DNA from: Lunularia cruciata
Lineage: Eukaryota; Streptophyta; Marchantiopsida; Lunulariales; Lunulariaceae
Direction of reading: 5' to 3'
NCBI GenBank assembly: GCA_948567375.1
Contig: OX419761.1
Coordinates: forward strand, 24,430,501-24,494,500
DNA: 64,000 nucleotides
In this document: piece by piece, positions 21,417-33,004 of the stretch
How positions within the stretch are numbered: position 1 is the stretch's first letter
Layout of the letters: every line of letters begins with the position of its first letter
The notes under the pieces: model-generated
Database searches by the model: none
Told to the model about the DNA's origin: nothing
The model's input: the letters and a program-made list of their open reading frames with translations, nothing else
Translations under genes and position numbers: made by a program

Positions 21417-21656
21417 TGTTATGGAAATGAGGAATGAGAATGGAGACACCAAAGTTCACCAAAAAATGGTCTAGCATGAAACAAGTCCAGCTCAAATATA
21501 TATAGGTAGAGAAGAAATACACAAGTAGTATAGTCACTTTTCACCATAACTGTAAAGTGATGACTAATGAGAACTTGTGAGTAAAGAATAAAGTGCAACT
21601 AAGGATTAACTCTCATGTGTTCACTAAGCACCAGGAATATTAGCTTGTGATACTTC
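21417..21656 (-). repeat. Copia LTR (3')
   Basis: Starts tgttatggaaatgagg and ends gtgatacttca. The shared central block (gagacaccaaagttcacc, and tatatataggtagagaag with its TATA-like run) matches the copy at 23351-23592. Confidence 0.85.
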
Positions 21657-22140
21657 ATCAACTTTCTCCCTCAAGCTAGCGTCAATATCTTTGACTCCTA
21701 GATGAGATCTGGAATATTGAAATTTATCTTTATGTAAAGCTTTGGTGAAAATACCAATGACTTGCTCATCTATAGGAATATATTGCAGATCTATTTTTCC
21801 AACCAATAAATTTTTTATAATGAAATGGTAATGAACCCTATATGTTTGGTCCTTGCATGCAATACTGGATTGCTAGCAGGTTTAATACTGTTGATGTTAT
21901 CAGTGTATAAGATTATAAGATCACGAAGTATATATCCCATATCTTCTAATAAGGTGTGAAGCCAAATAGATTCACATGGAGCATTAGTGGCACTACTATA
22001 ATTTTGTTGACGATAAAGCAAAAATAGTTGCTCCTTTGATGACCAACTAATGCAAAAATTCCAAGGATGAAAATATAACTTGATTTTAATCTTTGATCTT
22101 GAGCCTTCCCGCCCAGTCTGCATCAGTAAAATCCACTAGT
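21657..22140 (-). pseudogene. Copia RNase H
   Basis: Minus strand. Frame 22123-21815 contains S-S-A-T-N-A-P-C-E-S-I-W-L-H-T-L-L and Y-T-D-N (catalytic-Asp region), and R-T-K-H-I. Frame 21806-21624 continues I-P-I-D-E-Q-V-I-G-I-F-T-K-A-L and R-S-H-L-G-V, the standard copia C-terminus. A stop separates the two. Assigned with good confidence from the T-K-H-I and I-F-T-K-A-L signatures. Confidence 0.85.
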
Positions 22141-22428
22141 TGAATAATGAAGACCAAATTGGATGGTAAAATTCACATAATGTAAAATCCTTTGAACTGC
22201 ATCATGATGTGGCATCCTTGGTGCTTGCATAAATTGACTCACTAGACCGACAACATAGCTTAGATTTGGCCAGTAAGAGTCAAATAAATCAGACTTCCAA
22301 TGATGTATCTATACATATTTGGATCAGCAAAAAACTCACCATATTTGGCATTTAACTAAAGAAAAGTTGGGAGAGGAGTAGAAATAGGCTTTCAAGCCAT
22401 CACACCAAACTATAAGAGAATATTGGCA

Positions 22429-22920
22429 CTATGGTAACCAAAGGTTATTGCCATCTTGGATAAAATCAATACACAAGAAGTATATGAGGTCTCCCAAGTA
22501 TCTCATGTTGAACTCTCCCTTCAATTGATCTTGTACTTGCCTAATGAGATCTTGACATCTACCAACGATGATCAGATTATCAACAAAGATGATCAAGAAA
22601 ACCTTATTGCCACAAACTTGTATACAGTTTGTACAATGAAGAATCTGAACTGCAAACTTGAAATCCAATGGATAAAGGATAGGAAATTATCTTGGCATCC
22701 AAGCTTGTTGAGTTTGCTAAAGTCCATAAAGAGACTTTTTCAATAAGAAAAGTTTTTTTGATATCTTGGATCTTTATATCTAGGTGGTTGGACCATGTAG
22801 ACCTCCTCTTCCAAATCTCTATTGAGGAAATTTTTGTTGAAGTCCATTTGATAGAGTTTCCACTTATGAAAGTGGCTAATGATAAGAAAGCATGAATTGA
22901 TGGCATCTTGACAATCGGGC
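22429..22920 (-). pseudogene. Copia reverse transcriptase
   Basis: Minus strand. Frame 22668-22429 contains the catalytic box as F-V-D-N-L-I-I-V-G, where copia has Y-V-D-D, so one catalytic Asp is Asn. It is followed by F-N-M-R-Y-L-G-D-L-I-Y-F-L. The upstream frame 22906-22604 carries frame-shifted remains of the block that normally reads K-x-A-F-L-N-G-x-L and K-S-L-Y-G-L. Inactive. Confidence 0.8.
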
Positions 22921-23342
22921 TAAAAGCCTCATCAGAATAAATTTCATATTATTGCGAGCAACCCTTTGCCACAAGCCTTGCCTCATACTTACTCATTGAC
23001 CCATAAAAATGTCTCTTGACTTTAAAAATCCACATGCAGCAAATTGCCTTCTTACCAGGTGGTAAATCAACCAACTCCTATGTTTGTTGGTCATGTAGGG
23101 CTGCAACTTCAAGCTCCATGGCTTGCACCTAATATGCATGATGCATTGCTTCCTCAAGAATTTGGTTCTCTTTCTTGTATAGCCTTTACCATATATGTAT
23201 GATATTGGGCTAAAAAACCTTCAACTTGAAAACATCTCATTGGATATTTAACCCTTTTACTTGTCCTTTGCTATTTAGGATGAGATGTGCTACTTCTAGC
23301 CTCATCTAAATTACTTGGAATTCTTGAACAATGTGGTTGACA
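22921..23342 (-). pseudogene. Copia interior, unresolved
   Basis: About 420 bp between the primer-binding site and the recognisable RT. Minus-strand fragments probably come from the region just upstream of RT, but no motif is secure. There is no room for gag, protease and integrase, so a large deletion must have occurred here. Confidence 0.5.
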
Positions 23343-23350
23343 TGATACCA

Positions 23351-23592
23351 TGTTACAAAAATGAATGTAGAGTGGAGACACCAAAGTTCACCAATGAATG
23401 GTCTCTTTGGACACAATTCTAGCTTGAATATATATATGTAGAGAAGAGTACAAGTACAAGTATTAAAGTCGCTCTTCACCATAACTCTAACATGATGTTT
23501 AACAAGAATTGGTGAGGAAAAAATAAAGTGTGACTAAGGATTAATTCTCATGCATTCACTAAATGCAAGGAGTGTTAGCTTGTGATACTTCA
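23351..23592 (-). repeat. Copia LTR (5')
   Basis: Matches 21417-21656 over its length with scattered substitutions; ends gtgatacttca at 23592. Its inner flank on the left carries the primer-binding site. Confidence 0.85.
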
Positions 23593-24850
23593 ACAAAAAT
23601 AAAGACTAGAAGGTATAAAACCTTTTAGCCTTTTGCTATCCAATTTCAGACGACAAGTTCCTGAAAGATCCCTTAATGATTCAAGAAAAGTGACAGAAAG
23701 ATGATTTCTTGAAAGATCCAAGGAAACATGCAAAGTATGTACATATTCCAAGATCATGGATTGATCTTTAGTGTGTATTTCTATCCATAGTGAGGTTTTC
23801 CATTGGACCTCCTATCAAGTCTACCATATTGGTGGCATTCTCTTCATATTGGTGGCATTCTCTTCTTCTCATGCATCCAATATAGAAATTTTGGAATTCT
23901 CTAAATTTGGCATGTTTTGGGTTATAGAACCTTGAAACCTATTTCTAGAAAGGTCTAGCATAGAAAAAGAGGATTTAGATGGAATCCATTTTAAAATCTG
24001 AGCTTCACTTTGTTTAACCTCAGCATTAAAACCTACAATGATGATACTAAACCCATTCATGTTTTAGGTACTAGACCATAGACTCGGTTATTTATCAAAT
24101 CCCACAAATACAACCATTTGTGATAGCCCAAAGAGGCACAAATAGGACCACTTACCTGATTATAAGATAATGCAAGAATTTGAAGGGAACATCCTTGTTA
24201 GCCATCCTTGAGGTAGTGCCCCACTGATATTGCTGTAATTCAATCTCAATCAATGTAGGTTTAACTTGGGAAAACTTTAAGGTAGAAACCCTTGAAGATG
24301 ATTTTCAGATAGATCAAGAGTCCTCAAATGAAGTAAAGGAGGATGCATATCCAAGTTGGAAGGGATGGTTCTTGAAAGTTGGTTGTTTTGGAGTTCAATT
24401 GCTATAATTGAGGAGCAACTTGCCATTGATTTTGGAATTATACTTGTGCGTGAATTGTGGCACATTGCCAAATGTTTTAGACTTTCAAGCCTGACTACAC
24501 TTGCACTTATTTATCCTTCAAGTACATTCCACTCCAAGTCTTATTATTTGAGTCTTGTAAAATTGACAAACTCCAACAAATTGCATGATCATAGAAAGAC
24601 AAACCCACAAAGCTACTCAAATTGCCAAATTCTCCATTGTATGCTTCCAAAGAAATTGTCCCAATGGAACCTAATTCTTGCAACATGGTGCAACTTCCCA
24701 ATGAGAAAGGACTTAAGCTTATAAACCATTCTCCAACACGTCCCTTAAGCTCAACCTCTCAAATTGAGGAACTCAAAGTGAATGTTTCCAAACAGGTTGT
24801 TTTTATCCAGCTATAGTTTTTGCAACATGGTGTACTTTCCTACCAAAGGA
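23593..24850 (-). pseudogene. LRR receptor-like protein, repeat region
   Basis: Minus-strand LRR repeats in several frames. Recognisable are I-A-I-E-L-Q-N-N-Q-L-S-R-T-I-P-S-N-L (about 24400-24340), L-R-T-L-D-L-S-E-N-H-L-Q-G-F-L-P (24324-24277), and F-S-M-L-D-L-S-R-N-R-F-Q-G-S-I (about 23980-23930), all matching the plant extracellular L-x-x-L-x-L-S-x-N-x-L-x-G-x-I-P consensus. Stops and shifts are frequent. It is followed on the minus strand by the copia element and then the C-terminal fragment at 21200-21416, so the three probably were one gene. Confidence 0.8.
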
Positions 24851-25599
24851 GGGATGGTTCATGGTTCATACAAGTGAATTTCTAAGCTCAAAGTCCAATC
24901 AAATTTCCAATCTCTTTTGTATGTTTCCCATTAAATTGTGAATCTTCCAACATTGAACATTTCCCCAAAGAGCAAGGAATGTAGCTCTAAATGCATTCAC
25001 TAACAAAATCAAAACTCTCAACTCTACCATACTCCACAAGTACGTTCCTCCAAGAATGAGTCCTATTTGGCCATATTTCCTCCATCATGATGCATTTCAA
25101 GAAAAAAAAAGGTAATGTGTGGATACTAGAAGGATTGGAAGTCAACATCAAGTCCTACAAGGAAAAGAGAAAGAGGTTAAATGAGGCTAAGCCCCAGTAG
25201 TATCCATAAAAGGATCTGGCCCACAACACCTTAAATATTTGAGCTATGCAAGTCATATAGTCTACAAACAAATAGAGCATCCAAAGAAGCTATAACCCAA
25301 TGTGATTGCTCTCCTATGGATTGCACCAACCAATTTTCTCTATAGAGCAATGGCTACATGCTGTCTAAAATATGCTTTGAAATATAAGAGAAAAAGTGAT
25401 ACCCCATGACATCTAGAATATTATGCACTCATGCACTCCTTGAAAAATATGTCAAATACCACATCCATCACTCCATATAACTCCATGGCTAGAGGAACAA
25501 AGAGGTGACCTTGTTGCATACCCTTATACTTGGAGACCTTGCCTATTGCTGCCCATATAGGAGGATGTGTCCTCACTCACTCCAAAACTGCATCACATG
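24851..25599. other. Unassigned A/T-rich stretch
   Basis: About 750 bp between the LRR remains and the non-LTR element. No domain, repeat family or RNA gene is recognised. Confidence 0.4.
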
Positions 25600-27530
25600 T
25601 AGGATCCATAGCCACAATATTTGCTACTATCACCTGATAATATTGGACCAAATATAAGCATGCCCTGACTCATGTCATTTGCAAAGCATACCAATGTTCT
25701 AAGAAAATTATTCCCTCTCTTGTGCCATATCAAATATTATATCCTTGATAGCATCATGGGTAACTATCCTCTATCCTCCAAAAGGACATTGTGTCCTATG
25801 GACTATTGTTGCATCTAGTGTAGAACCACACTCACAAGTGAGTAATGAAGATGTAGATGGGTGGACCAAAACTTTGTCAAAACCTCATCATTGTAGAGAA
25901 AGTAGTTGGTGCAAGTTAAAATGCACTAATGCACAATTGAGCTAGGATCCAAGAGCTTGCATACTTGCCAGAGCAAGAGCAAAGATTTGCTCTAGTAGTA
26001 CAAGGAATGGATGAGTCAACTAAGAGAGAATGTAGTGTATGTTAAATCTATAGCTCCATCAAGGACAATTGCAAACCTCTAGTCCAATGTGATGGTACGG
26101 AAGCAAGGGATAGAAGGTCCTCTTGTGTCTCTAAAGATATACTATCTCTTGTTTGTTGCAATAACACATGGAGAGAAAAGATCCCTCTTCCACCTCTATC
26201 ACATAAGTCTTCAAGAATGGCATATCATCAACCACAACAGGGAGGAAAGTAGAGGTGCTGTGAGAGTCCAACCACCCAAAAATGCTATAGGTGTCATCTC
26301 CTCCATAAATAGTAGGCCTACCTCTCTACACATGATTGGTAGAGATGTTTACCTATGTGCCAAATCCCCTTTCAGACACTCAAATGTCCTTGGTCCAATG
26401 ATATCACCAAAGACATCTGTAATCCTCCTATCAAACTCTCTCAAACATGATAAGAAGGTCATGGAAGGAGGAACCATATGAAGAAGGTAGAGTGGTCTTT
26501 GAGTACTACTAGAGGAGAGTATACCACATGCCACTTGTGGATCTCCTAAAAAAATGGTCATCTACACGAAGACTATCCTCTACAAGGGTTGCATCCAAGA
26601 AGTGTGTCACAAAATCCTTGGATTCTATTGGCACTCTAAGAATAGAAAGGCAATTTGTAGATGTGATACACCCCTTTGGAAGTTGGAGGTGAGGAGGAAT
26701 ACTTAAAGAGGACAATGCTCTACAATATGACGCCTTGACTCTCAAGCCTACAAGATGAAGCTCGGTAGTCAAGTGGTCAAAGGCTTTCCTAATTTGATCT
26801 ATAAGGCACATGATGTGTGTATAATCTACCAAAGAGGGAAAAACACAACCTAGCATGGCCAAGTAGTAGATAAGAGTGCTCTAAAGTGAACCATGCTAAA
26901 TAAATGTTCCACCTAAAGGATCTCCCACCTTGTGTACTAACAATAGACTCTAAGATAGTGATCCACTCTTGTGAAAAACCACACTAGTAATAAAGGGAAG
27001 AAAAAGCACCATAGAAAGACCGCACAAAAGGAATAAGACTCGCCAAGAATCCATTGGACTCCCTAAGCTCTCTAAAGATAGATGCATGCGAGATGTTATT
27101 AAAAGTGTTCTTAACATCCAAAACAACACACTCTCGGAGTATCCTAATGCTTAGAGATATAACCTCACAACCTCCAAGTGTAGCAACTCCAAACTGATGT
27201 GGATTGAGGTGCTATCAAAAGTGAGAACTATGTTGACAGACAATGGTACAACTAACAAGTTTCAAAAAGACCTCCCCAATAACAATCTGTCTATTGGCTC
27301 CCATGGCCTTCTCCTTCATGAGAAGTAGATTAACACCTAACACCTGACTAATTGATGTAGGAATCTCTCAACCACTTGGAATAGCTTGGTAAAACCACTA
27401 AGTGATCATCTGGCTGGAAGAAATCTCTAGGATGCTCATATACCATCCCCCATTGAGGAGATGTATGGGGCAATGCATAAAGCATGTGCAAAATGAGGTA
27501 TATTAAGACAGAAAAGCTACTCATGCTCAT
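25600..27530 (-). mobile_element. Degenerate non-LTR reverse transcriptase element
   Basis: Minus strand, reading from 27530 down. Blocks in order: a proline-rich-finger-type region (about 27430-27340); G-A-N-R-Q-I-V-I-G-E-V-F (about 27310-27270); F-G-V-A-T-L-G-G-C-E, V-V-L-D-V-K-N-T-F-N-N-I-S and F-V-R-S-F-Y-G (about 27190-27010); a block aligned with G-T-R-Q-G-D-P (about 26940); then V-G-L-R-V-K and I-L-R-V-P-I-E-S-K-D-F (26862-26509); G-D-P-Q-V-A-C-G-I-L (26561-26349); and a late C-x-C-G-S-T-L-D-type segment (about 25850). No LTRs and no intact frame. Confidence 0.7.
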
Positions 27531-28053
27531 AGTCTAAGATCTCGTTGGTACTCTTTCTCTTGCAATAGGATATAATAAGCTTAAGGAAGAGATATTATCA
27601 TTTTGGGACTAGCCATAGACAAAGGAAGTAGTGCTCATGTTACTCTACTATACTCTCCTGCTTGACCCAATATCTTACACTATCATAATTGAGTGAAAGC
27701 TATAATATCTTGTGACTGAATCTAATATCTTACACTATCATAATTGAGTGAAATCTATAATATCTTGTGACTGAATCTATCTCCTATGACGTATGGTCTG
27801 AACATATTCCTCATGTAGGGTAGCCCAATCCCACACTTAGAACCTACTAAATCTAACAACCACCTCTCTTTGCTCCATCCGCACCCCTTCTAATATAGCG
27901 AAGACACCATTTTGAGAATAAGAACCACACTTCCTCATCTATTGGATCACAAGCCAATTGATCAAGTAATAAATGAAAAACGTATCTAGCCTCATCATGG
28001 AGTGTACATGGAAATGACCTGGACAAGGAAAACTTGTTTCAAAATAATCTAAA
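27531..28053. other. Unassigned stretch with a short tandem duplication
   Basis: Contains two near-identical tandem copies of about 55 bp around 27665-27780 (core atcttacactatcataattgag). No coding signal is recognised. Confidence 0.5.
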
Positions 28054-28316
28054 CCTTCGAGTATGCTAACTACTCGCATGACAAGATCTATATCTCTTAG
28101 GCGCTCAAAAAGGGATAGCCGAACTTGGAATGGTGGGACAGGGTGCATCGTCATACACATAGAAGTATCTGTACTTACTTCGAGTATACAACCTTCGAGT
28201 ATGCTAACTACTCTCATGACAAGATCTATATCCCTTTGGCGCTCAAAAAGGGATAGCCGAACTTGGAATGGTGGGACAGGGTGCATCGTCATACACACAG
28301 AAGTATCTGTACTTAC
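28054..28316 (-). repeat. 138-bp tandem duplication
   Basis: Copy 1 28054-28191, copy 2 28192-28316 (incomplete), differing at only a few sites. On the minus strand both are open in one frame, giving a duplicated 46-residue unit (F-Q-V-R-L-S-L-F-E-R, L-V-M-R-V-V-S-I-L-E-G). The unit is exactly 46 codons, so the duplication keeps the frame. It lies directly downstream of the LRR N-terminal fragment; no known domain. Confidence 0.85.
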
Positions 28317-28657
28317 ACAAATTGGCAAACTCCAGCGGTATGCATCCCGGACAGATTGTTTTGACTGAAAGACAATCCTCTAACCTCGTCGTCTTCCCAC
28401 CGCAGGCGAAACGGATCCTGAAATGAATTATCCGAGAGGTCTGACATTTTGAGAGAAGGAAGCAAACGCAACACTGATGAGCTGGACATGGCCCCTTGCA
28501 ACTGCAAACTAGCCAGGTCAACCTCTCTAATTCTACCCGTTGTATTACCGCATCGAATTGAAAGATTCTGATCCATGCATGTACTATTGATCTGATTCAT
28601 CCCAATATTGTCGGTATGAGATTGAGTATCTATTATCGAGGTCTTGAACTTGCTCAA
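28313..28657 (-). pseudogene. LRR receptor-like protein, N-terminal fragment
   Basis: Minus-strand frame of 114 codons with I-R-C-G-N-T-T-G-R-I-R-E-V-D-L-A-S-L-Q-L (the end of an LRR N-terminal cap, C-x-N-T-T-G-R-V-x-x-L-D-L), L-L-P-S-L-K-M-S-D-L-S-D-N-S-F, and L-S-F-S-Q-N-N-L-S-G. No clear signal peptide. It could be the 5' part of the LRR gene at 21200-24850, split by the non-LTR element, or a separate gene. A gtaagt lies just beyond its end and may be an exon boundary. Confidence 0.6.
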
Positions 28658-29481
28658 ATCTCGACCTCAGAGCGTGGAAGGTTCGTTAGGCGCTCAACGA
28701 ACCTTCTACGGTTATATCATTCATTTCTATGTCCCTCTAGGGTTGAATCCCCTCCATCTGAAAGTCACTCCACTGGGCCAAGCGCAATGCAAAGATGAAA
28801 ACAAAAACCATTGTTGAATTGAATCGCAAGCCCAAATGTAAGCACGTCTGAACGCAGTGTTGGCTACAATTTCTATTGGGACGGAGGGAGCTCAAAGTTG
28901 GATCTCCGTTTCAATTTAACAGGTGTTTTTGTTTTCATTTTTGCATTGATCTTGGCCCAGTGGAATAGCTTTCTGCCGTGTGCAATTTGAGTTCCCTTCG
29001 GAAATTGCCATTTCATAGAGTCAAGCAAGCATACGGCTGGAGCACAATCTCGAAATTATTTCTGAGTATCTGTGTACCTTTTGCACGCGTGAAGTGGATA
29101 AGTTGTGCTTCCTAGTTTCTGTAGGCTAAACATCTTTTCCGAGCAAAATCTAACATGCTGTTATTTAGTCTTCCATTACCTGTTCGCACATGATACTGAA
29201 ACTGCTGAAATTGTCTTGATTAGTCAAAGACCGTGCCAAGACTAACAGTGATTATTTAGATTCTCATACCGATACTATTGGGACCATGTTACCTCTTATG
29301 TTTATCCTTGTAGGGCTTGATGGGTCTTCCGATCCTTCTTGTTATCCTACGGGGTCGCCACTTGATTATATAGATCTGTGTTGCTAGAAGGAGTCCCCTC
29401 GGAGAAATCAGGCGATCGTCAACGATATCATCCTATTGAATACAGTCTTAATAGAATCATGCTCTGATCCAAACAGTGGAA

Positions 29482-29482
<1 letters not shown>
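28658..29482. other. Intergenic, nothing recognised
   Basis: No convincing ORF or known repeat. Two short inverted copies of a gaaccttc-containing motif occur about 28675-28715. Confidence 0.4.

Positions 29483-29533
<51 letters not shown>
29483..29533. repeat. TA dinucleotide microsatellite
   Basis: About 25 uninterrupted TA units. Likely length-polymorphic; self-complementary. Confidence 0.98.
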
Positions 29534-29535
<2 letters not shown>

Positions 29536-31141
29536 ATGTTTATCAATCCTAATTTCAAAGAGTCAAGTTTGTTTGATGTGTCACAGTGTTACATCCAGGC
29601 ACTCGGCTATAGATAAGGTCAGTACGCACACGAGTCAAATTTCTCCTTTACTTTCTCTTTGACATGATTTCTTACATTGTGTGAGTGAGACTCGTGAAAT
29701 ACTAATACTACGTGAGTGAGCAGCGAAGACATTCATCACACGATCTGATTGACTCTGAACAGGAACCAGACTTATGGACATTGCGTTCCATATAAACGTA
29801 TGTAGCACACCAAATTCCATGCCAGCTAAAACGATCTTGCAGTACTGCTATGCACGTGGTGTGGTTTTGTAGGTTTGTAAAAACACAGGGTATACATGCT
29901 GGGATGTAGTGCCCAACATGTCAACCTTACGTCTTAAGGCTTCAAAGGATATTGAACTTGGTAGACCACGGGATATTCAAGTGGTTGATGCTCTCTATGT
30001 TAATTCACACGGTGCGGATAGGAGGTTTGAAGCCTTTGCACCATTCGAGATGGAGGTTAGACGTAGAATGGCTGGGTAGTTTTAGCTCTAAGGACTAGAC
30101 TGCAGCCACTAAAAGTTAGAGGAACTCTAGAGTTGTAGTGACCCAATCTCCATTATCTCCGGTAGTTTTCACCTTTAGCTCGGATGGCACGTGCTCAGTG
30201 ATACATGGACCTGTAGAATGGTTAGAGTTACACAATTAGATCGTTGAATCATTCTATCCTAACACAATCTTTGCCTTGAGCAATTGCTATCCCGCTTTCA
30301 AAGCGGTACCCGTCTGTTCGTGATGGGCACAAATCAGCTTATTCTTGTGACTAAGAGGTGATCAAGGGAGGGAGTCAGAATGTATCAGCAAAACAACGAA
30401 AGAAGATATAGGCATCTTCTGATCGTGTGACTTTGAGTCAGAGATTATCAAGGGAGTCGGGAAGTATCAACAAAACAATGAGAATATGATCGTCCATGGT
30501 TGTTATCATTTGCTAAATCGCGCAACCTTGAGCGCTCGAGCACCCTTAAGTAAATAACAAAATGCGTTGTCATTGACAGGTATTCTATTAAGCAAGATCG
30601 CCGCCTTACAGTTGAGATGGTCGCGTTCTGTAGCAGTCGTCTCTAATGACCATGCTTCCCATGGAAGCCATTAATTGTCGGGATCCAGATATGGCAGTTG
30701 GGCATACCCGTGTAAGCCACCACTGAAGATGACTTGACATTCAGACCTCAAAGGCAGGCCGAAGGTCATGCAACACCCCACGCTAAGGAACCTTTTGAAG
30801 TAAACATTCACAAGGAGTCGTGAAATTGCATGATTCTCGGTGACCGTGCTCTTCTGTTTGCACTCAGAGAAATGCGTCTGATTAAATCAGAACAAGGCGA
30901 CCGCGTGGGGTAACAAGAAGAATGGGAAGAACCCATCTCTGATTGAATGGCTTATCCTGTTGACTCCTGATTCCGAACTTGGTACAGGAATGCTAGAAAA
31001 GATCAGAATGTCTATCTGACGCAATCAATCCCTTTATCATCTTTTTATGATCGTTTTACATCATGTATGCACAACGGTGCCAAAATGGTTTCCATTTGAT
31101 GAGCGAGAGTTAAATATACCAATTTATTTGTTTTCGTAAGC
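29534..31141. other. Intergenic, with a diverged tandem duplication
   Basis: No gene recognised. About 30350-30480 holds two diverged tandem units of roughly 80 bp (atcaagggagg...gtatcagcaaaacaacga and atcaagggagtcgggaagtatcaacaaaacaatga). Confidence 0.45.
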
Positions 31142-31306
31142 GAATGCTCTCTCCGAAGAATCGCACCAATTAATATTTTGGTAGAGAAATAAAAAAAGTC
31201 AATATTTTTTGTAAAATAATAAGTATATATTAAATTTAATATGTGATTATTATTCTTAAAAAATATTGATTTTTGACTGATGCAATTCACAAGAGGGAGA
31301 GCAATC
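31142..31306. repeat. Imperfect inverted repeat, MITE-like
   Basis: Arms gaatgctctctcc... and ...gggagagcaatc are imperfect inverses. Inner arms caatattttttgtaaaataat (31200-31220) and its near inverse (31248-31269) flank a perfect 16-bp palindrome atattaaatttaatat at about 31227-31242. It could fold into a long AT-rich hairpin. Size and structure fit a foldback or miniature inverted-repeat element; no clear target duplication is seen. Confidence 0.5.
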
Positions 31307-33004
31307 ACACTGAGGGGAGTTTCTTTGAATCCTCCATTTGATTAAATATCATATCACTCATGTAGTTTAGATATAGTTGATACTGAGACTAATGGGGCTT
31401 AACCCTATTTTACACTCCTTGTAGGGTTTGATGGTTTTCCCCTCCTAGCCTTCACACGCAATCGCTTTTTCTTCTTTTGTAAGTGTGCCTCTTTCACTCT
31501 ATGCACGTGACCTCAATTGTAATATTTGTGAATAATTGTAATAATTTTTTAATTATCAGCCTCTTCGAATTCTGAACGCTCCAGTAAAGCAACATAAGAA
31601 AGGAGTTTCCTATCTTTCACATAATAAGATTTATTTTACAAAACAGCTAAAATGTGAAATATCACTTCTTGTTCTTGTAAGGGGTGTTTGAACCCAAATT
31701 GCACCTCCCCCACTTAGAGAAATTGGATGACTGTATGTTAGAAAAGAAGAATTCGAACAGTATCTGATATATAATGGTTTTTTCAAAATTAGCAATACAC
31801 CTTTCTATCATGCAGAGTAAAGGTTAAAACTCGTTCAAGCAGGCAGGGTGGCTTCAATCAAACACGTTCAATGAAGTAGAAAGTCCTAACTGGCTTCAAA
31901 CAGGAATATCCCCGCTAAAGGCAAAACTTCTTCTCAGCCTATGATCGAATATAAATGAATTTGTTTCTTTATCCTTTTCTCCTTGATACACTCATAATTG
32001 TGAATACGATGGAATCGAACAACATACTTTTACCTGAAGATGATCCAATTTTAAGGCATGAATGAAGAATCAACCAACGTACTTTTACCTGAAGCTGATC
32101 CAATTTTTAGGAATAGATGAAGGGAGGCTGATCATAAGCAAAGTAAAGTAATGATGTTCTTCAAATTGTGATGCCGTAATCAGGACTTACACCCGAAATG
32201 ATTACAACTTAACATCTTACCGGTTTTCTTTTGCTATCTTTCTTAAACCATCGTTGTTCACATCGCTGCGATCCCGGGTTGCTTTGCCTCGTCACAACAT
32301 TCTTGACTCTCCCTCAATGGGCAGTTCTGTTCTGCTCTTGGTAGGATTTCAAGTGGCCTTGGTATTCATATTGGTTTCTTCAAATTATGATGAACCGAGA
32401 CGAGCATTCATTCTCAGTTGAAAGAACTGTCTTCCTGATTCTTTTTAACATGACATGATTTGACCTTTCTGTGGCCGATTTATCCTCATTCAGGTCCAAT
32501 TCGTTGTCTTCCGTAGTTTTAAGTACTCCTATCTTTACGGAGTCCATTCAGTCAGAGTGATGATGTCAAAATCCATCTTCACCGAAATAGAAGTTGGCTA
32601 TTTCCATACCACTAGCGTACCCTTGTTTGCCATGAACTAGGGTGATCGAACATGTGATGATTCTCTTTGAGGTGCAATTATCCATGACTAGAAATCCAGA
32701 GCATGCACATTGGGTTGCGCTTGGAGTCGAGATCGCAATTGTTTGGACAAGAAAGTCGTGTCCACTGGAGGAAACAATTTTCAGAAGAATCATACCCTTG
32801 TGATTTGGATCTCTGTAGTGGAAGAAAGTGACGATGGGTCTGTTCAAGAATGCTGTAGAAAAGTCGATTTCAATTTAGCCATGGCTTGCCTTCTTGAGTT
32901 TCCACAATTACCTGGGAATCGGTATTTAACGTGGGGTTAGAGAAATTTGATAGATAACAGGCTGAGCAGAGCTGAGTATCTAACGGAAGGTCAAAGAGTT
33001 TAGG
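31307..33004. other. Upstream region of the ferredoxin-like gene
   Basis: No gene recognised. A 55-bp tandem duplication (units from 32021 and 32076, core acttttacctgaag) is present. An in-frame TAA at 32981-32983 precedes the ATG at 33005. A weak TATA-like tatttaa is at about 32921. I cannot place the transcription start. Confidence 0.45.

Larger units (their letters stand above)
21417..23592 (-). mobile_element. Ty1/copia element, internally deleted
   Basis: Two direct repeats of 240 and 242 bp (21417-21656, 23351-23592), both TG...TTCA, bound a 1.7-kb interior on the minus strand. Next to the right LTR is TGGTATCA (minus strand, 23350-23343), an initiator-Met primer site. Next to the left LTR is a purine tract (minus strand GAGGGAGAAAG, 21672-21662). 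Only RT and RNase H remain; gag, protease and integrase are missing. It lies between pieces of the LRR pseudogene. No clear target duplication is seen. Confidence 0.85.

Noticed and set aside
27665-27780. Tandem ~55-bp units as a satellite array
   Set aside because: Only two units; too short to call a satellite.
28054-28316. Possible CRISPR-like direct repeats
   Set aside because: Two 138-bp units without spacers, in plant nuclear DNA.
32566-32847. 93-codon minus-strand ORF upstream of the ferredoxin-like gene
   Set aside because: No domain or splice context recognised; overlaps another ORF on the opposite strand.
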